A DNA stretch of 64,000 nt from Sphingobium trunci (lineage in GTDB: Bacteria; Pseudomonadota; Alphaproteobacteria; Sphingomonadales; Sphingomonadaceae): the NCBI RefSeq assembly GCF_022664535.1, contig NZ_JAKUJY010000002.1:1-64000 (forward strand), given 5' to 3'. The position numbers and the translations under genes are program-made. Within the stretch, counting starts at the first letter, position 1; each line of letters begins with the position of its first letter. Positions 25,537 through 35,232 of the stretch are shown here, in pieces. The notes under the pieces are model-generated. The model had not been told where the DNA came from and did not search any database. It worked only from the letters and a program-made list of their open reading frames with translations.

Positions 25537-25872
25537 TTAATTGTCGTCGTCGCCATCGTCGCCGCCGGCATCGACGCCCAGGTCGTCGTCGCCGCCCAGA
25601 TCCACGTCATTATCCGGCGAATCGCCGTCATCATCGACGTCCAGATCCAGGTCCAGATCGTCGTCCGCCGCCTCCAGCTCGCCATCGGCGGTCTCGATGA
25701 CCTTCTTGGGCGCTTCCTCATACGGCAGCGGCTGCTTCGACTTCAGCACCGGCTCCGGTTCCCAGGCGGTGCCGCAGTTGATGCAGGTAACCGGGTCATC
25801 CTTGCCCAGGTCATAGAAGCGCGTGGCGCATTTCGGGCAGGTACGCTTCGTGCCCCATTCAGCCTTGACCAT
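25537..25872 (-). CDS. TIGR02300 family acidic zinc-ribbon protein
   Basis: 111 residues from ATG 25872. A four-cysteine ribbon, CPKCATRFYDLGKDDPVTCINCG (key pairs CPKC and CINCG), fills residues 11-34 and contains the FYDL motif typical of this alphaproteobacterial family. The last 40 residues are mostly Asp and Gly, ending GGDDGDDDN. The family has no proven role; the domain order suggests a nucleic-acid or protein adaptor. It is divergent from aroA, an arrangement I recall as common in sphingomonads. Confidence 0.9.
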   Translation of the reverse strand: MVKAEWGTKRTCPKCATRFYDLGKDDPVTCINCGTAWEPEPVLKSKQPLPYEEAPKKVIETADGELEAADDDLDLDLDVDDDGDSPDNDVDLGGDDDLGVDAGGDDGDDDN

Positions 25873-26022
25873 GTCCGGCCTTTTCCTTCTCTTGCGAGTG
25901 CTCAAAACAGATATTACGCGGCACGACAGGGGTCGCCCGCGAAGAGACGGCGCCTTGCCATAGCGAAACCGCCCTGTCAAAAGCCGGGCGCATTTTTTCA
26001 AGTCCCAACAGACGGATTTCCC

Positions 26023-27363
26023 GTGACCGCTTCTTCCGACCAGCCGACTCCGATGACCTTCACCGCCGCCCCGGCCCTCTCCGGTTCCGTCACCGTGCCG
26101 GGCGACAAGAGCATTTCGCACCGTTCGCTGATGCTCTCCGCGCTGGCCGTGGGCGAAAGCCGGGTGGAGGGATTGCTGGAGGGCGAGGACGTGCTGTCCA
26201 CCGCCGCCGCGATGCGGGCGATGGGCGCTGACATCGGCAAGGACGACGAAGGCATCTGGCACATCCACGGCGTCGGCGTGGGCGGCCTGCTCCAGCCCGA
26301 AACCGCGCTGGACATGGGCAATAGCGGCACCTCGACCCGCCTGCTGATGGGCCTGGTCGCCAGCCACGGCATCACCGCGACCTTCATCGGCGACGCGTCC
26401 CTGAGCAAGCGCCCCATGGCCCGCGTCACCGAACCGCTGTCCCGCATGGGCGCCAGCTTCACGACCAGCCCCGGCGAGCGCCTTCCGCTCACCATGCGCG
26501 GCGCCTGTCCGGCCGTGCCGCTGGATTATCGCCTCCCCGTCGCCTCCGCGCAGGTGAAATCCGCGATCCTGCTCGCTGGCCTCAACGCCCCCGGCATCAC
26601 CCGCGTCGTCGAGCCGATCCCGACCCGCGATCATAGCGAACGGATGCTCAAGGGATTCGGCGCCGATCTCGACGTCGAAGTCGAAGCCGACGGCACCCGC
26701 ATCATCACGCTCAAGGGCGAAGCCGAACTCCGCCCGCAATCGATCACCGTTCCCGGCGACCCCTCCTCCGCCGCTTTCCCGATGGTCGCAGCGTTGCTGG
26801 TTCCCGGTTCCAGGGTCACGATCACCAATGTCGGCCTCAACACGACCCGCGCAGGGCTTGTCGACCTGCTGCGCGAAATGGGCGGCAACATCGTGATCGA
26901 AAATCCGCGCGAAGTCGGCGGCGAGCCGGTGGGCGACCTTGTCATCACCGCCTCGGCGCTCAAGGGCGTCGAACCCGACCCGGCCCGCGCCCCGTCGATG
27001 ATCGATGAATATCCCGTCGCCTTCATCGCCGCCGCCTTCGCCGAGGGGCGCAGCACCTTCCGTGGGCTGGAAGAATTGCGGGTCAAGGAATCGGACCGCA
27101 TCGCCACCATGGCGACCGGCCTGCGCGCCATCGGCGTCACGGTCGAGGAACTGGAGGACGGCATCGCCATAGAAGGCAGCGGCGGCGCGCTGCTTCCCGG
27201 CGGCGGCCCGATCGCCACGAAGCTCGACCACCGCATCGCGATGAGCTTCGCCGTTGCGGGCCTCCTGTCGAAAAATGGCGTCACCATCGACGACATGCGC
27301 CCGGTCGCGACCAGCTTCCCCGGCTTCATCGCGCTGCTGCAATCGCTGGGCGCCATGATATGA
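26023..27363 (+). CDS. aroA: 3-phosphoshikimate 1-carboxyvinyltransferase (EPSP synthase, class II)
   Basis: 446 residues from GTG 26023, which has ACGGA seven bases upstream; an in-frame ATG at 26053 has none. The class II hallmarks are present: GDKSISHRS, SAQVKSAILLAGL, RDHSERMLKGFG and NTTRAG. APSMIDEYPVAFIAAAFAEG holds the catalytic Asp-Glu region. The PEP-site loop reads GNSGTSTRLL, with Gly where the Agrobacterium CP4 enzyme has Ala100. It makes EPSP for chorismate, feeding trp and the chorismate mutase at 61181. It overlaps the next gene by four bases. Confidence 0.96.
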   Translation: MTASSDQPTPMTFTAAPALSGSVTVPGDKSISHRSLMLSALAVGESRVEGLLEGEDVLSTAAAMRAMGADIGKDDEGIWHIHGVGVGGLLQPETALDMGNSGTSTRLLMGLVASHGITATFIGDASLSKRPMARVTEPLSRMGASFTTSPGERLPLTMRGACPAVPLDYRLPVASAQVKSAILLAGLNAPGITRVVEPIPTRDHSERMLKGFGADLDVEVEADGTRIITLKGEAELRPQSITVPGDPSSAAFPMVAALLVPGSRVTITNVGLNTTRAGLVDLLREMGGNIVIENPREVGGEPVGDLVITASALKGVEPDPARAPSMIDEYPVAFIAAAFAEGRSTFRGLEELRVKESDRIATMATGLRAIGVTVEELEDGIAIEGSGGALLPGGGPIATKLDHRIAMSFAVAGLLSKNGVTIDDMRPVATSFPGFIALLQSLGAMI

Positions 27364-27611
27364 TCTTCGACTTCGCCAGCATCATTGGCCTGATCGGCAG
27401 CGGCCTGATGATCGCGGCCTATGCCTACAGCAACATGGCGAAGGTGCTGAACTTCATTCTTTTCAACCTGTTGAACCTGATCGGCGCGCTGCTGCTCATT
27501 GCCTCGCTGACGGTTCACTTCAATATTGCGTCAATGGCGCTGGAAGTCGTCTGGGCCTTCATCGCGCTCATCGGTCTCGCCAAGGCGCTGCGGAAAGGCA
27601 AAGCTGCATGA
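27360..27611 (+). CDS. Small membrane protein, CBU_0592-like
   Basis: 83 residues with three hydrophobic segments (about 4-24, 30-49 and 55-75), ending in a basic tail ALRKGKAA. The pattern SIIGLIGSGLMIAAYAYSN, FNLLNLIGALLLI, LEVVWAFIALIGLAKAL resembles the CBU_0592 family of unknown function. It sits between aroA and cmk with ATGA overlaps on both sides, so it is translated from the same mRNA. Confidence 0.75.
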   Translation: MIFDFASIIGLIGSGLMIAAYAYSNMAKVLNFILFNLLNLIGALLLIASLTVHFNIASMALEVVWAFIALIGLAKALRKGKAA

Positions 27612-28243
27612 TGATCGCCGTCGATGGCCCCGCCGCCTCTGGCAAGGGCACGATCGCCAGGGCGCTGGGCCGCCATTATGGCCTGCCGGTTCTCGATACC
27701 GGCCTGCTCTACCGCGCCGTCGGGCTCGCCGTGCTCAAGGCCGGCGGCGACCCCGACCATGAAGCCGATGCGCTCGCCGCCTGCGATTTCGACGATGCCG
27801 TGCTGAACGATCCGGCGCTGCGCAGCGAGGCCGTCGGCTCGCTTGCCTCCCGCGTCTCGATCCATCAGAGCGTCCGTCAGGCGCTGGTCAAACGCCAGCG
27901 CGACTTCGCGACCCAGCCCGGCGGCGCGATCCTCGACGGCCGCGACATCGCCACCGTCATCGCACCCGATGCCGACGCCAAGATCTTCGTTACCGCCAGC
28001 GTCCATGTCCGCGCCCAGCGGCGCTATCAGGATGCGCTCGATCATGGCGGCCAACCAGACATGGACAGCCTGATCGCGGATATCCAGGCCCGTGATACCC
28101 GCGACATGAGCCGCGATCACGCACCCCTGCGCATGGCGGACGGGGCGGACTTGCTCGATACCTCCAATTTGACTATAGACGCCGCCGTCCAGCAGGCCAT
28201 TGCACTGGTGGACGCCCAGTTGGAACGTCGGCAACAGGCCTGA
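27608..28243 (+). CDS. cmk: Cytidylate kinase
   Basis: 211 residues. P-loop VDGPAASGKGTIARALGRHYG at the N-terminus, then LDTGLLYRAVG for the nucleotide site, DGRDIATVIAPDADAKIFVTAS in the core, and RDTRDMSRDHAPL in the lid. It phosphorylates CMP and dCMP. The aroA-cmk-rpsA order is widely conserved in proteobacteria. Confidence 0.97.
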   Translation: MMIAVDGPAASGKGTIARALGRHYGLPVLDTGLLYRAVGLAVLKAGGDPDHEADALAACDFDDAVLNDPALRSEAVGSLASRVSIHQSVRQALVKRQRDFATQPGGAILDGRDIATVIAPDADAKIFVTASVHVRAQRRYQDALDHGGQPDMDSLIADIQARDTRDMSRDHAPLRMADGADLLDTSNLTIDAAVQQAIALVDAQLERRQQA

Positions 28244-28414
28244 CGCGATGCCGGGTGCCGGGGATTCCCAGGCGCCCTTTTCGCTTATCCACGGGGCGTC
28301 GACTCGTCAGGGCCGAATGGATGTCCGTACGCTATCCGGGTGTGCGGGCGGTTTGGCCTGAAAGACCACCGGACACAACCGGTAGGCCAGCAATGACGAG
28401 TGAAGGACTTAAAC

Positions 28415-30127
28415 ATGGCCTCTACGGCATTCCCCTCGCGCGACGATTTCGCCGCGCTTCTCAATGATTCTCTCGGTGGCGAGGATGGCGGCTTCGAAGG
28501 CCGCGTCGTCAAGGGCACCGTTACCGGCATCGAAAACGACATGGCGCTGATCGACGTCGGCCTGAAATCGGAAGGCCGCGTTCCGCTGCGCGAATTCGCC
28601 GCCCCCGGCCAGAAGGCTGACCTGAAGGTCGGCGACGAAGTCGAAGTCTATGTCGACCGCGTCGAAAACGCCCATGGCGAAGCCATGCTGTCGCGCGACC
28701 GCGCTCGCCGCGAAGCCGCCTGGGACAAGCTCGAAGCCGAGTTCACCGAAAATGCCCGCGTCGAAGGCGTCATCTTCGGCCGCGTCAAGGGCGGCTTCAC
28801 CGTCGACCTCGACGGCGCCGTGGCGTTCCTGCCTGGCAGCCAGGTCGACATCCGCCCCGTGCGCGACGTCACCCCGCTGATGGACATTCCGCAGCCCTTC
28901 CAGATCCTCAAGATGGATCGCCGCCGCGGCAACATCGTCGTGTCGCGCCGCGCCATTCTGGAGGAAACCCGCGCCGAACAGCGCAGCGGCCTCATCCAGA
29001 CGCTGGCCGAGGGCCAGATCATCGAGGGCGTCGTCAAGAACATCACCGATTATGGTGCGTTCGTTGATCTGGGCGGTATCGATGGCCTGCTGCACGTCAC
29101 CGACCTCAGCTACAAGCGCATCAACCACCCGAACGAGATGATCAACATCGGCGACACCGTCCGCGTGCAGATCATCCGCATCAACCGCGACACCCAGCGC
29201 ATCAGCCTCGGCATGAAGCAGCTGGAAAGCGATCCGTGGGAAGGTGCCGCCGCCAAGTATCCGGTTGGCGCGAAGCTTTCGGGCCGCGTCACGAACATCA
29301 CCGAATATGGTGCGTTCGTCGAACTGGAGCCGGGCATCGAAGGTCTGGTCCACGTTTCGGAAATGTCCTGGACCAAGAAGAACGTCCACCCCGGCAAGAT
29401 CGTTTCGACCAGCCAGGAAGTCGACGTCATCGTCCTGGAAGTCGATCCCGAGAAGCGCCGCATCTCGCTCGGCCTCAAGCAGGCCCAGAACAACCCCTGG
29501 GACAGCTTTGCCGAACGTCACCCGATCGGTTCGACCGTCGAGGGCGAAGTCAAGAACGCGACGGAATTCGGCCTGTTCATCGGCCTGGACGGCGATGTGG
29601 ACGGCATGGTCCACATGTCGGACATCGCGTGGGGCATTTCGGGCGAAGACGCGCTGGCTCTGCACCGCAAGGGCGAGACGGTTCAGGCCGTGGTTCTCGA
29701 CATCGACGTCGAGAAGGAGCGCATCAGCCTGGGCATGAAGCAGCTTGAGCGTGGCGGCCCGGCCGCTGGCGGCACCGCTGCTGCTGCGGCTGGCCTGTCG
29801 AAGAACTCGATCGTCACTGTGACCGTTCTGGAAGTGCGCGACGGCGGCCTGGAAGTCCAGGCTGGCGAAGACGGCGCTGCCGGCTTCATCAAGCGCAGCG
29901 ATCTTGGCCGCGACCGCGACGAACAGCGTCCGGAACGCTTCCAGGTCGGCCAGAAGTTCGACGCCATGGTCACCGGTTTCGACCGCGCCAAGAAGCCGAC
30001 CTTCTCGGTCAAGGCGATGCAGATCGCCGAAGAGAAGCAGGCTGTGGCGCAGTATGGCTCGTCCGACAGCGGCGCGTCGCTGGGCGACATCCTGGGCGAA
30101 GCGCTGAAGGCCAAGAGCGAAGGCTAA
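28415..30127 (+). CDS. rpsA: 30S ribosomal protein S1
   Basis: 570 residues from ATG 28415, with GAAGGA upstream; an earlier in-frame codon at 28400 is less likely. Six S1 OB-fold domains are recognisable by repeats such as GIENDMALIDVGLKSEGRVPL, NITDYGAFVDLGGIDGLLHVTDLSY and NITEYGAFVELEPGIEGLVHVSEMSW. It delivers mRNA to the 30S subunit. A leader of about 170 bases without an ORF precedes it, where autogenous control is known for the family. A strong terminator follows. Confidence 0.98.
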   Translation: MASTAFPSRDDFAALLNDSLGGEDGGFEGRVVKGTVTGIENDMALIDVGLKSEGRVPLREFAAPGQKADLKVGDEVEVYVDRVENAHGEAMLSRDRARREAAWDKLEAEFTENARVEGVIFGRVKGGFTVDLDGAVAFLPGSQVDIRPVRDVTPLMDIPQPFQILKMDRRRGNIVVSRRAILEETRAEQRSGLIQTLAEGQIIEGVVKNITDYGAFVDLGGIDGLLHVTDLSYKRINHPNEMINIGDTVRVQIIRINRDTQRISLGMKQLESDPWEGAAAKYPVGAKLSGRVTNITEYGAFVELEPGIEGLVHVSEMSWTKKNVHPGKIVSTSQEVDVIVLEVDPEKRRISLGLKQAQNNPWDSFAERHPIGSTVEGEVKNATEFGLFIGLDGDVDGMVHMSDIAWGISGEDALALHRKGETVQAVVLDIDVEKERISLGMKQLERGGPAAGGTAAAAAGLSKNSIVTVTVLEVRDGGLEVQAGEDGAAGFIKRSDLGRDRDEQRPERFQVGQKFDAMVTGFDRAKKPTFSVKAMQIAEEKQAVAQYGSSDSGASLGDILGEALKAKSEG

Positions 30128-30157
30128 ATCCCCTTCGACATCTAACTTAAGTAATAG

Positions 30158-30190
30158 AACCCGCCGGAGCTAGTCTCCGGCGGGTTTTTT
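30158..30190 (+). terminator. Intrinsic terminator of rpsA
   Basis: AACCCGCCGGAG (30158-30169) and CTCCGGCGGGTT (30175-30186) form a perfect 12-base stem with a 5-base loop, followed by a T-run to 30190 and more T-rich sequence. Confidence 0.95.
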
Positions 30191-30294
30191 CTTTTCCCAT
30201 AACGAGAAAGACATACCGATATTGGCTAATTGTCAGATGCTTGAGGATTCATTATAAATCTAGTGGGAACCAGAAGGGGGAGTCTGGAGGACCA

Positions 30295-30585
30295 ATGATA
30301 CGCTCGGAACTGATCCAAAAACTGGCTGAGGAAAATCCGAACCTCAACCTGCAAGAAGTCGAAAGGATCGTCGATCTCTTCTTCAAGGAGATTGTCGACC
30401 GTCTTTCCAATGGAGGACGCGTGGAATTGCGTGGCTTTGGCGCATTCACGACCCGCGCCCGCGACGCACGCACTGGCCGAAATCCGCGCACGGGGGAGCA
30501 GGTGCCGGTGGATGCCAAGCGCGTGCCTTATTTCAAGCCCGGAAAGGAAATGCGGGAAAGGCTGAACGGCAAAGCTGCGATCTGA
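30295..30585 (+). CDS. ihfB: Integration host factor subunit beta
   Basis: 96 residues from ATG 30295 with GGAGG upstream. [18 protein letters not shown] is the typical opening. [20 protein letters not shown] and the DNA-intercalating arm [23 protein letters not shown] identify the IHF-beta branch rather than HU. With IHF-alpha (elsewhere) it bends DNA. The rpsA-ihfB order is conserved. Confidence 0.95.
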   Translation: MIRSELIQKLAEENPNLNLQEVERIVDLFFKEIVDRLSNGGRVELRGFGAFTTRARDARTGRNPRTGEQVPVDAKRVPYFKPGKEMRERLNGKAAI

Positions 30586-30608
30586 AACACGCACATCCTT
30601 GACCTTCG

Positions 30609-30636
30609 GGCCGTTAGCCTTCAGGGGGTAACGGCC
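30609..30636 (+). terminator. Hairpin between ihfB and tRNA-Leu
   Basis: GGCCGTTA (30609-30616) pairs perfectly with TAACGGCC (30629-30636). No T-run follows, and the tRNA begins four bases later, so it may be a processing signal or a weak terminator for ihfB. Confidence 0.45.
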
Positions 30637-30639
30637 TGA

Positions 30640-30725
30640 GCGGACGTGGCGAAATCGGTAGACGCAGCGGACTTAAAATCCGCCTCCCCCTGGGAATGCG
30701 GGTTCAAGTCCCGCCGTCCGCACCA
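30640..30725 (+). tRNA. tRNA-Leu(UAA)
   Basis: 86 bases: acceptor GCGGACG with CGTCCGC, anticodon stem-loop GCGGA-CTTAAAA-TCCGC (anticodon TAA), the long variable arm of class II tRNAs (CTCCCCCTGGGAATG), T arm GGGTTCAAGTCCC, and encoded ACCA. Confidence 0.97.
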
Positions 30726-30805
30726 TGGTGTTCTTTCGACATCACGCCTTTCGACCGGATTTGATTATTGCTGGCCATCCTGCGCGTTTGCCGCAATGAT
30801 TGGCG

Positions 30806-32590
30806 ATGGCCGGTGCAATCAACCCTCAAAGCTTCAGCGATTCCCTTGTCATCCTTGGCGCAGCGGGACTGGTCATCCCCGGCTTTGCCCGGTTCCGGAT
30901 CAGTCCGGTGATCGGCTTCATTCTGGTCGGTCTGGCAGTCGGTCCTTCCGGACTGGGCGCCTTGGTCAATCAATATCCCTGGCTCTACCATGTCACCATA
31001 TCCAATAGATCAGCGATAGAACCGTTTGCCGAACTCGGCGTCATATTACTTCTTTTTTCCATTGGTCTGGAATTGAGCTTTCGTCGTCTTTGGACGATGA
31101 GGACACAAGTATTTGGAGTAGGCGCCGCAGAATTACTCGGCGGCGGGACGCTCATCGCTCTTGGCCTCTACCTGCTTGGTCAGGCGCCCGCAGGTGCGTT
31201 CGGTCTTGGCCTTGCCTTGGCGCTCTCATCAACGGCCGTCGTTCTGCCGATGGTGGGGACGCAAAGCGCCGTGGGGCGGGCCGCCTTTTCCATGCTGTTG
31301 TTCGAGGATCTGGCGCTCGTCCCCATCATCTTCATGCTGGGCGCGTTGGCGCCCTCGGTTGCGGCGAGTCCGGATGGCCCCTGGAACGAATTGGCCGATA
31401 CGCTCGTCAAAAGCGGCATCACCATCGCCATCATGCTGGTCCTGGGCCGCATCTGCCTTCCCCATATTTTCAGCCAGGCCGCACGGACCAAAAGCCCCGA
31501 AGTATTCCTTGCCGCGAGCCTCCTCGTCGTCATCATTTCCAGCATGGCGACGTCCATCGCCGGACTGTCACCGATCGTCGGCGCGCTGCTGGCCGGATTG
31601 CTGATTGCCGAAACCGATTATCACGGCGAGGTCGAGGTCATGACCGCACCGTTCAAGGGGCTGGCGCTCGGCGTTTTTCTGATCACGGTCGGCATGGGCC
31701 TGGACGTACGCGTCATCCTCGCCAACTGGCCGAACCTCATGCTCGCCGTGTTGGGCGTGGTGCTGGCCAAGACGATCGTTACCGCCGCCCTGCTCTATAT
31801 TTCGGGGGCAAGGAAGGGCGTGGCGCTGGAAGTCGGCGTGCTGATGGCAAGTCCGTCGGAAACGACCCTCATCGTGCTGTCGGCGGCAGCGGCCGCACAG
31901 TTGATCCTCCCCTCCACCGCCGCTTTCTGGCAGATCGTGACCGCCATCGGCCTTACCATCACACCGCTGCTGGCACGGCTGGGGCATGATATCGCCCGGC
32001 GGCTGGAAATGGCGCTGGGGGAAGAGACTGCCGAAATCAGCCAGGACGACAGCGAAGCCGCTGCGGTCATCATCGGCTTCGGACGGGTCGGCCGGATGGT
32101 TTGCGACCTGCTCAACTTTCACAAGCAGCGGTTCATCGTCGTTGAATCGGACCCGGATGTGGTGGCCGAAGCACGGAGGGACGGATATCCGATCCTGTTC
32201 GGCGATGTTTCGCGGACGGAAATGCTCGATAAATTGCGGCTGGGCCATGCCCGGGCACTGATCCTCACGATGGACGATCCGGTGCTGTCGATCAGGGTCA
32301 CCAAGCGCGTCCGCGGATGGGTGCCTGATCTGCCGATCATCGCGCGCGCGCGGGATACCGATCATGCCGCCCAATTATATCAGGCTGGGGCGAGCGATGC
32401 CGTGCCGGAAACGCTGGAAAGTTCGCTCCAGCTTGCGGAAACCGCGCTGGTCGATCTGGGCGTCGCCATGGGACCGGTCATTGCCTCCATCCACCAGACG
32501 CGCGAGGATTTGCGGATGGGGATCAAGGATGCCGCCCAGCTTGAAACGGCTCCGAAGCTCCGCCGGTTGCGGGCGGATGAAATACCCTAA
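30806..32590 (+). CDS. CPA2-family cation:proton antiporter with RCK (TrkA-N) domain, KefB/KefC-like
   Basis: 594 residues from ATG 30806. The first 400 residues contain about 12 hydrophobic segments with [33 protein letters not shown] and [19 protein letters not shown], the antiporter core. From about residue 415 a Rossmann-type RCK domain starts with [19 protein letters not shown]. Family members exchange K+ or Na+ for H+ and can be gated by nucleotides or glutathione adducts. No KefF/KefG partner is adjacent. The 3' end overlaps that of convergent glsA by four bases. Confidence 0.9.
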   Translation: MAGAINPQSFSDSLVILGAAGLVIPGFARFRISPVIGFILVGLAVGPSGLGALVNQYPWLYHVTISNRSAIEPFAELGVILLLFSIGLELSFRRLWTMRTQVFGVGAAELLGGGTLIALGLYLLGQAPAGAFGLGLALALSSTAVVLPMVGTQSAVGRAAFSMLLFEDLALVPIIFMLGALAPSVAASPDGPWNELADTLVKSGITIAIMLVLGRICLPHIFSQAARTKSPEVFLAASLLVVIISSMATSIAGLSPIVGALLAGLLIAETDYHGEVEVMTAPFKGLALGVFLITVGMGLDVRVILANWPNLMLAVLGVVLAKTIVTAALLYISGARKGVALEVGVLMASPSETTLIVLSAAAAAQLILPSTAAFWQIVTAIGLTITPLLARLGHDIARRLEMALGEETAEISQDDSEAAAVIIGFGRVGRMVCDLLNFHKQRFIVVESDPDVVAEARRDGYPILFGDVSRTEMLDKLRLGHARALILTMDDPVLSIRVTKRVRGWVPDLPIIARARDTDHAAQLYQAGASDAVPETLESSLQLAETALVDLGVAMGPVIASIHQTREDLRMGIKDAAQLETAPKLRRLRADEIP

Positions 32591-33534
32591 CCCTCCGGGC
32601 CCGGCGCGCTGAAGACCGACCAGCCGGTCCGCCGGGCCAGTTCCTCCAGCGCCAGAGTTCCAAGCTGGCTGTTGCCATTTTCATTGAGGCCGGGAGACCA
32701 GACCGCGATCGAGGCCCGGCCGGGGACGATGGCGAGTATGCCGCCGCCGACCCCCGATTTACCGGGTATGCCGACGCGAAAGGCGAAATCGCCTGAAGCA
32801 TCATAATGGCCGCAGGTCAGCATGAGGGCGTTGATCCGCTTGGCGCGGCTGGGGGAAACCACCCGGCCACCGTCAGGATGGCGGCCGTCCAGCATCAGAT
32901 AGCGGCCTGCCAGAGCGAGCTGACGGCAGCTCATTTCGATCGCGCATTGATGGAAATAGCTGCCCAGCACCAGGTCGGCGGGATGACGCACATTGCCGAA
33001 CGCCCGCATATAGTTGGCAAGCGCCATGTTGCGGAAACCGGTGGCGGTTTCGGAGGCCGCCACCGCTTCGTTGATTGCGATGCTGTCATCGCCGGTCAGA
33101 TAGCGCACGAAACGCAAGATCTCACCAATGGCGACGCGGGGCTGGTGGCCGCCGAGATTGACGTCCGCCACGACGATCGCGCCCGCGTTGATGAAGGGAT
33201 TGCGCGGAATGCCCTGTTCCTGCTCCAGTTGGACGATGGAGTTGAACGCATTGCCGGAGGGTTCCCGCCCCACCCTTTGCCACAATTGGTCGCCCACCTT
33301 CCCGAGCGCGAGGGTCAGGGCGAAGACCTTGGAGATGGACTGGATCGAAAAACCGGTGTCGGCGTCTCCACCCGCGATCAGGCGTCCGTCGGCGGTCGCT
33401 ATGGCGATGCCGAACTGGTTGGGATCGATCTTGGCCAGTTCCGGAATATAGCTGGCGACCGTACCGCGATCTTCCCGGCTCGCGGCCTGGGCGACGATGT
33501 CTGCGAGGAGGGCGGAAAGGTCCATGAGGTGCAT
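32587..33534 (-). CDS. glsA: Glutaminase A
   Basis: 315 residues, serine-dependent beta-lactamase-like fold. Catalytic Ser-x-x-Lys is in [17 protein letters not shown]. Substrate residues lie in [27 protein letters not shown] and [12 protein letters not shown]. The end includes [18 protein letters not shown]. It hydrolyses glutamine to glutamate and ammonia. The second start, M4 at 33525, is possible. Confidence 0.95.
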   Translation of the reverse strand: MHLMDLSALLADIVAQAASREDRGTVASYIPELAKIDPNQFGIAIATADGRLIAGGDADTGFSIQSISKVFALTLALGKVGDQLWQRVGREPSGNAFNSIVQLEQEQGIPRNPFINAGAIVVADVNLGGHQPRVAIGEILRFVRYLTGDDSIAINEAVAASETATGFRNMALANYMRAFGNVRHPADLVLGSYFHQCAIEMSCRQLALAGRYLMLDGRHPDGGRVVSPSRAKRINALMLTCGHYDASGDFAFRVGIPGKSGVGGGILAIVPGRASIAVWSPGLNENGNSQLGTLALEELARRTGWSVFSAPGPEG

Positions 33535-33553
33535 GATCAGCTTCTGGGTTGAC

Positions 33554-33630
33554 GGTATCCGGGTTACATAGGTGACACGATGGAGCTACCCAAAAACGGC
33601 GGTTTTGCGAAATTTTCCTACAGGTCAAAG
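33554..33630 (-). repeat. Conserved intergenic repeat, copy B
   Basis: On the minus strand: CTTTGACCTGT, AGGAAAATTTC, then GTGTCACCTATGTAACCC, the same three blocks as at 24886-24975. It sits 20 bases upstream of glsA, where it could be part of the 5' untranslated region. Confidence 0.55.
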
Positions 33631-33714
33631 AGCCGCTTCAGACATAGCCCGAAGCCGCAACGATAGGACAGAAAAATCTCCCGGACCGGTGCGGACATGC
33701 GCCCCGACCGCCCA

Positions 33715-35232
33715 TCATTCCGCGCTGTCATCTTCGGGAATGAGCAACCCGTTTCCCTTCCATTCCGGTTCGCTGTCCATCCGTTGCAGCACCATATGGG
33801 CGACCTCCGCAAGCTGGCCGCCGTGGGGATTGAAGGCAACGGGCGCCAGGTTGCGGCGCGCCTGGTCGCGCTGTCCCCCACGCAACTGTTGCATGGCAAG
33901 GGTCATGCGAAGTCCCAGGTCGAAGGGCGCCAGTTCCGAGGCACGCCGCAGCCCCTGCAGCGCCAGGGGCGTAGGTTCCCGGCCCTGACGGACGAAGCTT
34001 TCATAATAATAGAAGAGCGGCAGCGGATGGTCGTTTTCCAGATGATTGAGCGCCGCGAAGGTCGTGCGCACGGCATTGTAGGCTGCGACCTTGTCCGGCG
34101 CATCCTGCGCCACGCGCAGCAGCGACAGGCCCTTCTGCACATAGGCATTGACCTGGCCGGGATCGAGCGCAAGGGCCGCATCGGCGGCGGCAATGGCCTC
34201 CTTGTCGTTACCTGCGTCATGCTCCGCCTCCGCAAGCGCGGAAAGCACGGCGGGGTCGGCCGGGAAACGGGCGGCGACGGCACGCGCATCGGGCAGAAGC
34301 GCCTTCGCACCCGCACCGTCGACGCCGCGTTTGGAGCGGATGACGACAGGCATCATCGCCGCGGCACCTGTGCTCAAAGCACGCACCGTAACCGGCCCGG
34401 TGCTGATGATGCCTGCCGGCAGCTTCAGCATGGCCATGCGCCGTTGCTTCAGATAGGTGTCCAGTTCCTTTTCGAGCAGCTGGAAATCGCCGAACGCCTC
34501 CAATCCCGCCGTGCGGAGGTCCTTGCCTCTGGCAAGCAGGGTCAAATAGCGGGTCAACTGACCTTTCCGATCCTTGTTGAAGACCAGATAATGGTAAAGC
34601 AGCCAGCTCTTTCCGTAAAAGGCGTCATAGCCCTTGCCACGGTGCTTTTCATAGACGGCGGGATCCAGCAGATCCTCCGCGGTCACGTCGGCCGCCTCGA
34701 ACAATTCATAGGCGCGGTGCTGGGCCGGCCGGCCAAGCTCGACGCTGCCGTCGCGCACAAAGGCGGCGGAGGAGAAAAATTCCGCCGCGCCCTCCGACAG
34801 CCAGCGTGGCAACGGGGCTCCGCCGGAACTGATCAGGAAATGATGCGCATATTCGTGGAGCAGCGTGATCATCGAACCGTCGATTTCGCCACTGCCCGCA
34901 TGAACCCGGGGCACTATGGCAAGCGACTGCCCTGCGCGCGGAATGTAGAAGCCGCCGATATATTGCGCGCCTTCGCCATAAAGCTTGCGCACCTGCGCCT
35001 CGTTGCTGACCACATAGACGGTAAGGCGGTTGGACGGGCTGGGCCGACCATCCTGCGATCCGGTGACGGCCACCATCGCGGCCTGATAGCTTTCGAGCTG
35101 CTGCGAAAAGAGGCGAATATCCTGTTCGCGCGTGTCGGCATAGACCAGGAAATGATCGCTCGACGCCTCAAGCCAGGCAGCGCGCGCAGTGGCTGGCACG
35201 AACAACAGACAGATGACGATAAAAAGCCGCAT
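33715..35232 (-). CDS. Secreted gluzincin-like protein with C-terminal TPR region
   Basis: 505 residues. A signal peptide (about 1-18, FIVICLLFVPATARA) is followed by a domain with zinc-peptidase features: MITLLHEYAHHFL (HEYAH, HExxH type, about residue 125) and, 20 residues on, WLSEGAAEFFSS, giving a third Glu ligand as in MA-clan peptidases. The last 200 residues form helical TPR-like repeats (AIAAADAALALDPGQVNAYVQKGLSLL). It is probably a periplasmic peptidase with an interaction domain; the substrate is unknown. The start is MRLF at 35232. Confidence 0.75.
   Translation of the reverse strand: MRLFIVICLLFVPATARAAWLEASSDHFLVYADTREQDIRLFSQQLESYQAAMVAVTGSQDGRPSPSNRLTVYVVSNEAQVRKLYGEGAQYIGGFYIPRAGQSLAIVPRVHAGSGEIDGSMITLLHEYAHHFLISSGGAPLPRWLSEGAAEFFSSAAFVRDGSVELGRPAQHRAYELFEAADVTAEDLLDPAVYEKHRGKGYDAFYGKSWLLYHYLVFNKDRKGQLTRYLTLLARGKDLRTAGLEAFGDFQLLEKELDTYLKQRRMAMLKLPAGIISTGPVTVRALSTGAAAMMPVVIRSKRGVDGAGAKALLPDARAVAARFPADPAVLSALAEAEHDAGNDKEAIAAADAALALDPGQVNAYVQKGLSLLRVAQDAPDKVAAYNAVRTTFAALNHLENDHPLPLFYYYESFVRQGREPTPLALQGLRRASELAPFDLGLRMTLAMQQLRGGQRDQARRNLAPVAFNPHGGQLAEVAHMVLQRMDSEPEWKGNGLLIPEDDSAE

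Noticed and set aside
28286..28295. DnaA-box-like TTATCCACG before rpsA
   Set aside because: A single site with one mismatch from TTATCCACA, no cluster and no origin features such as AT-rich repeats.
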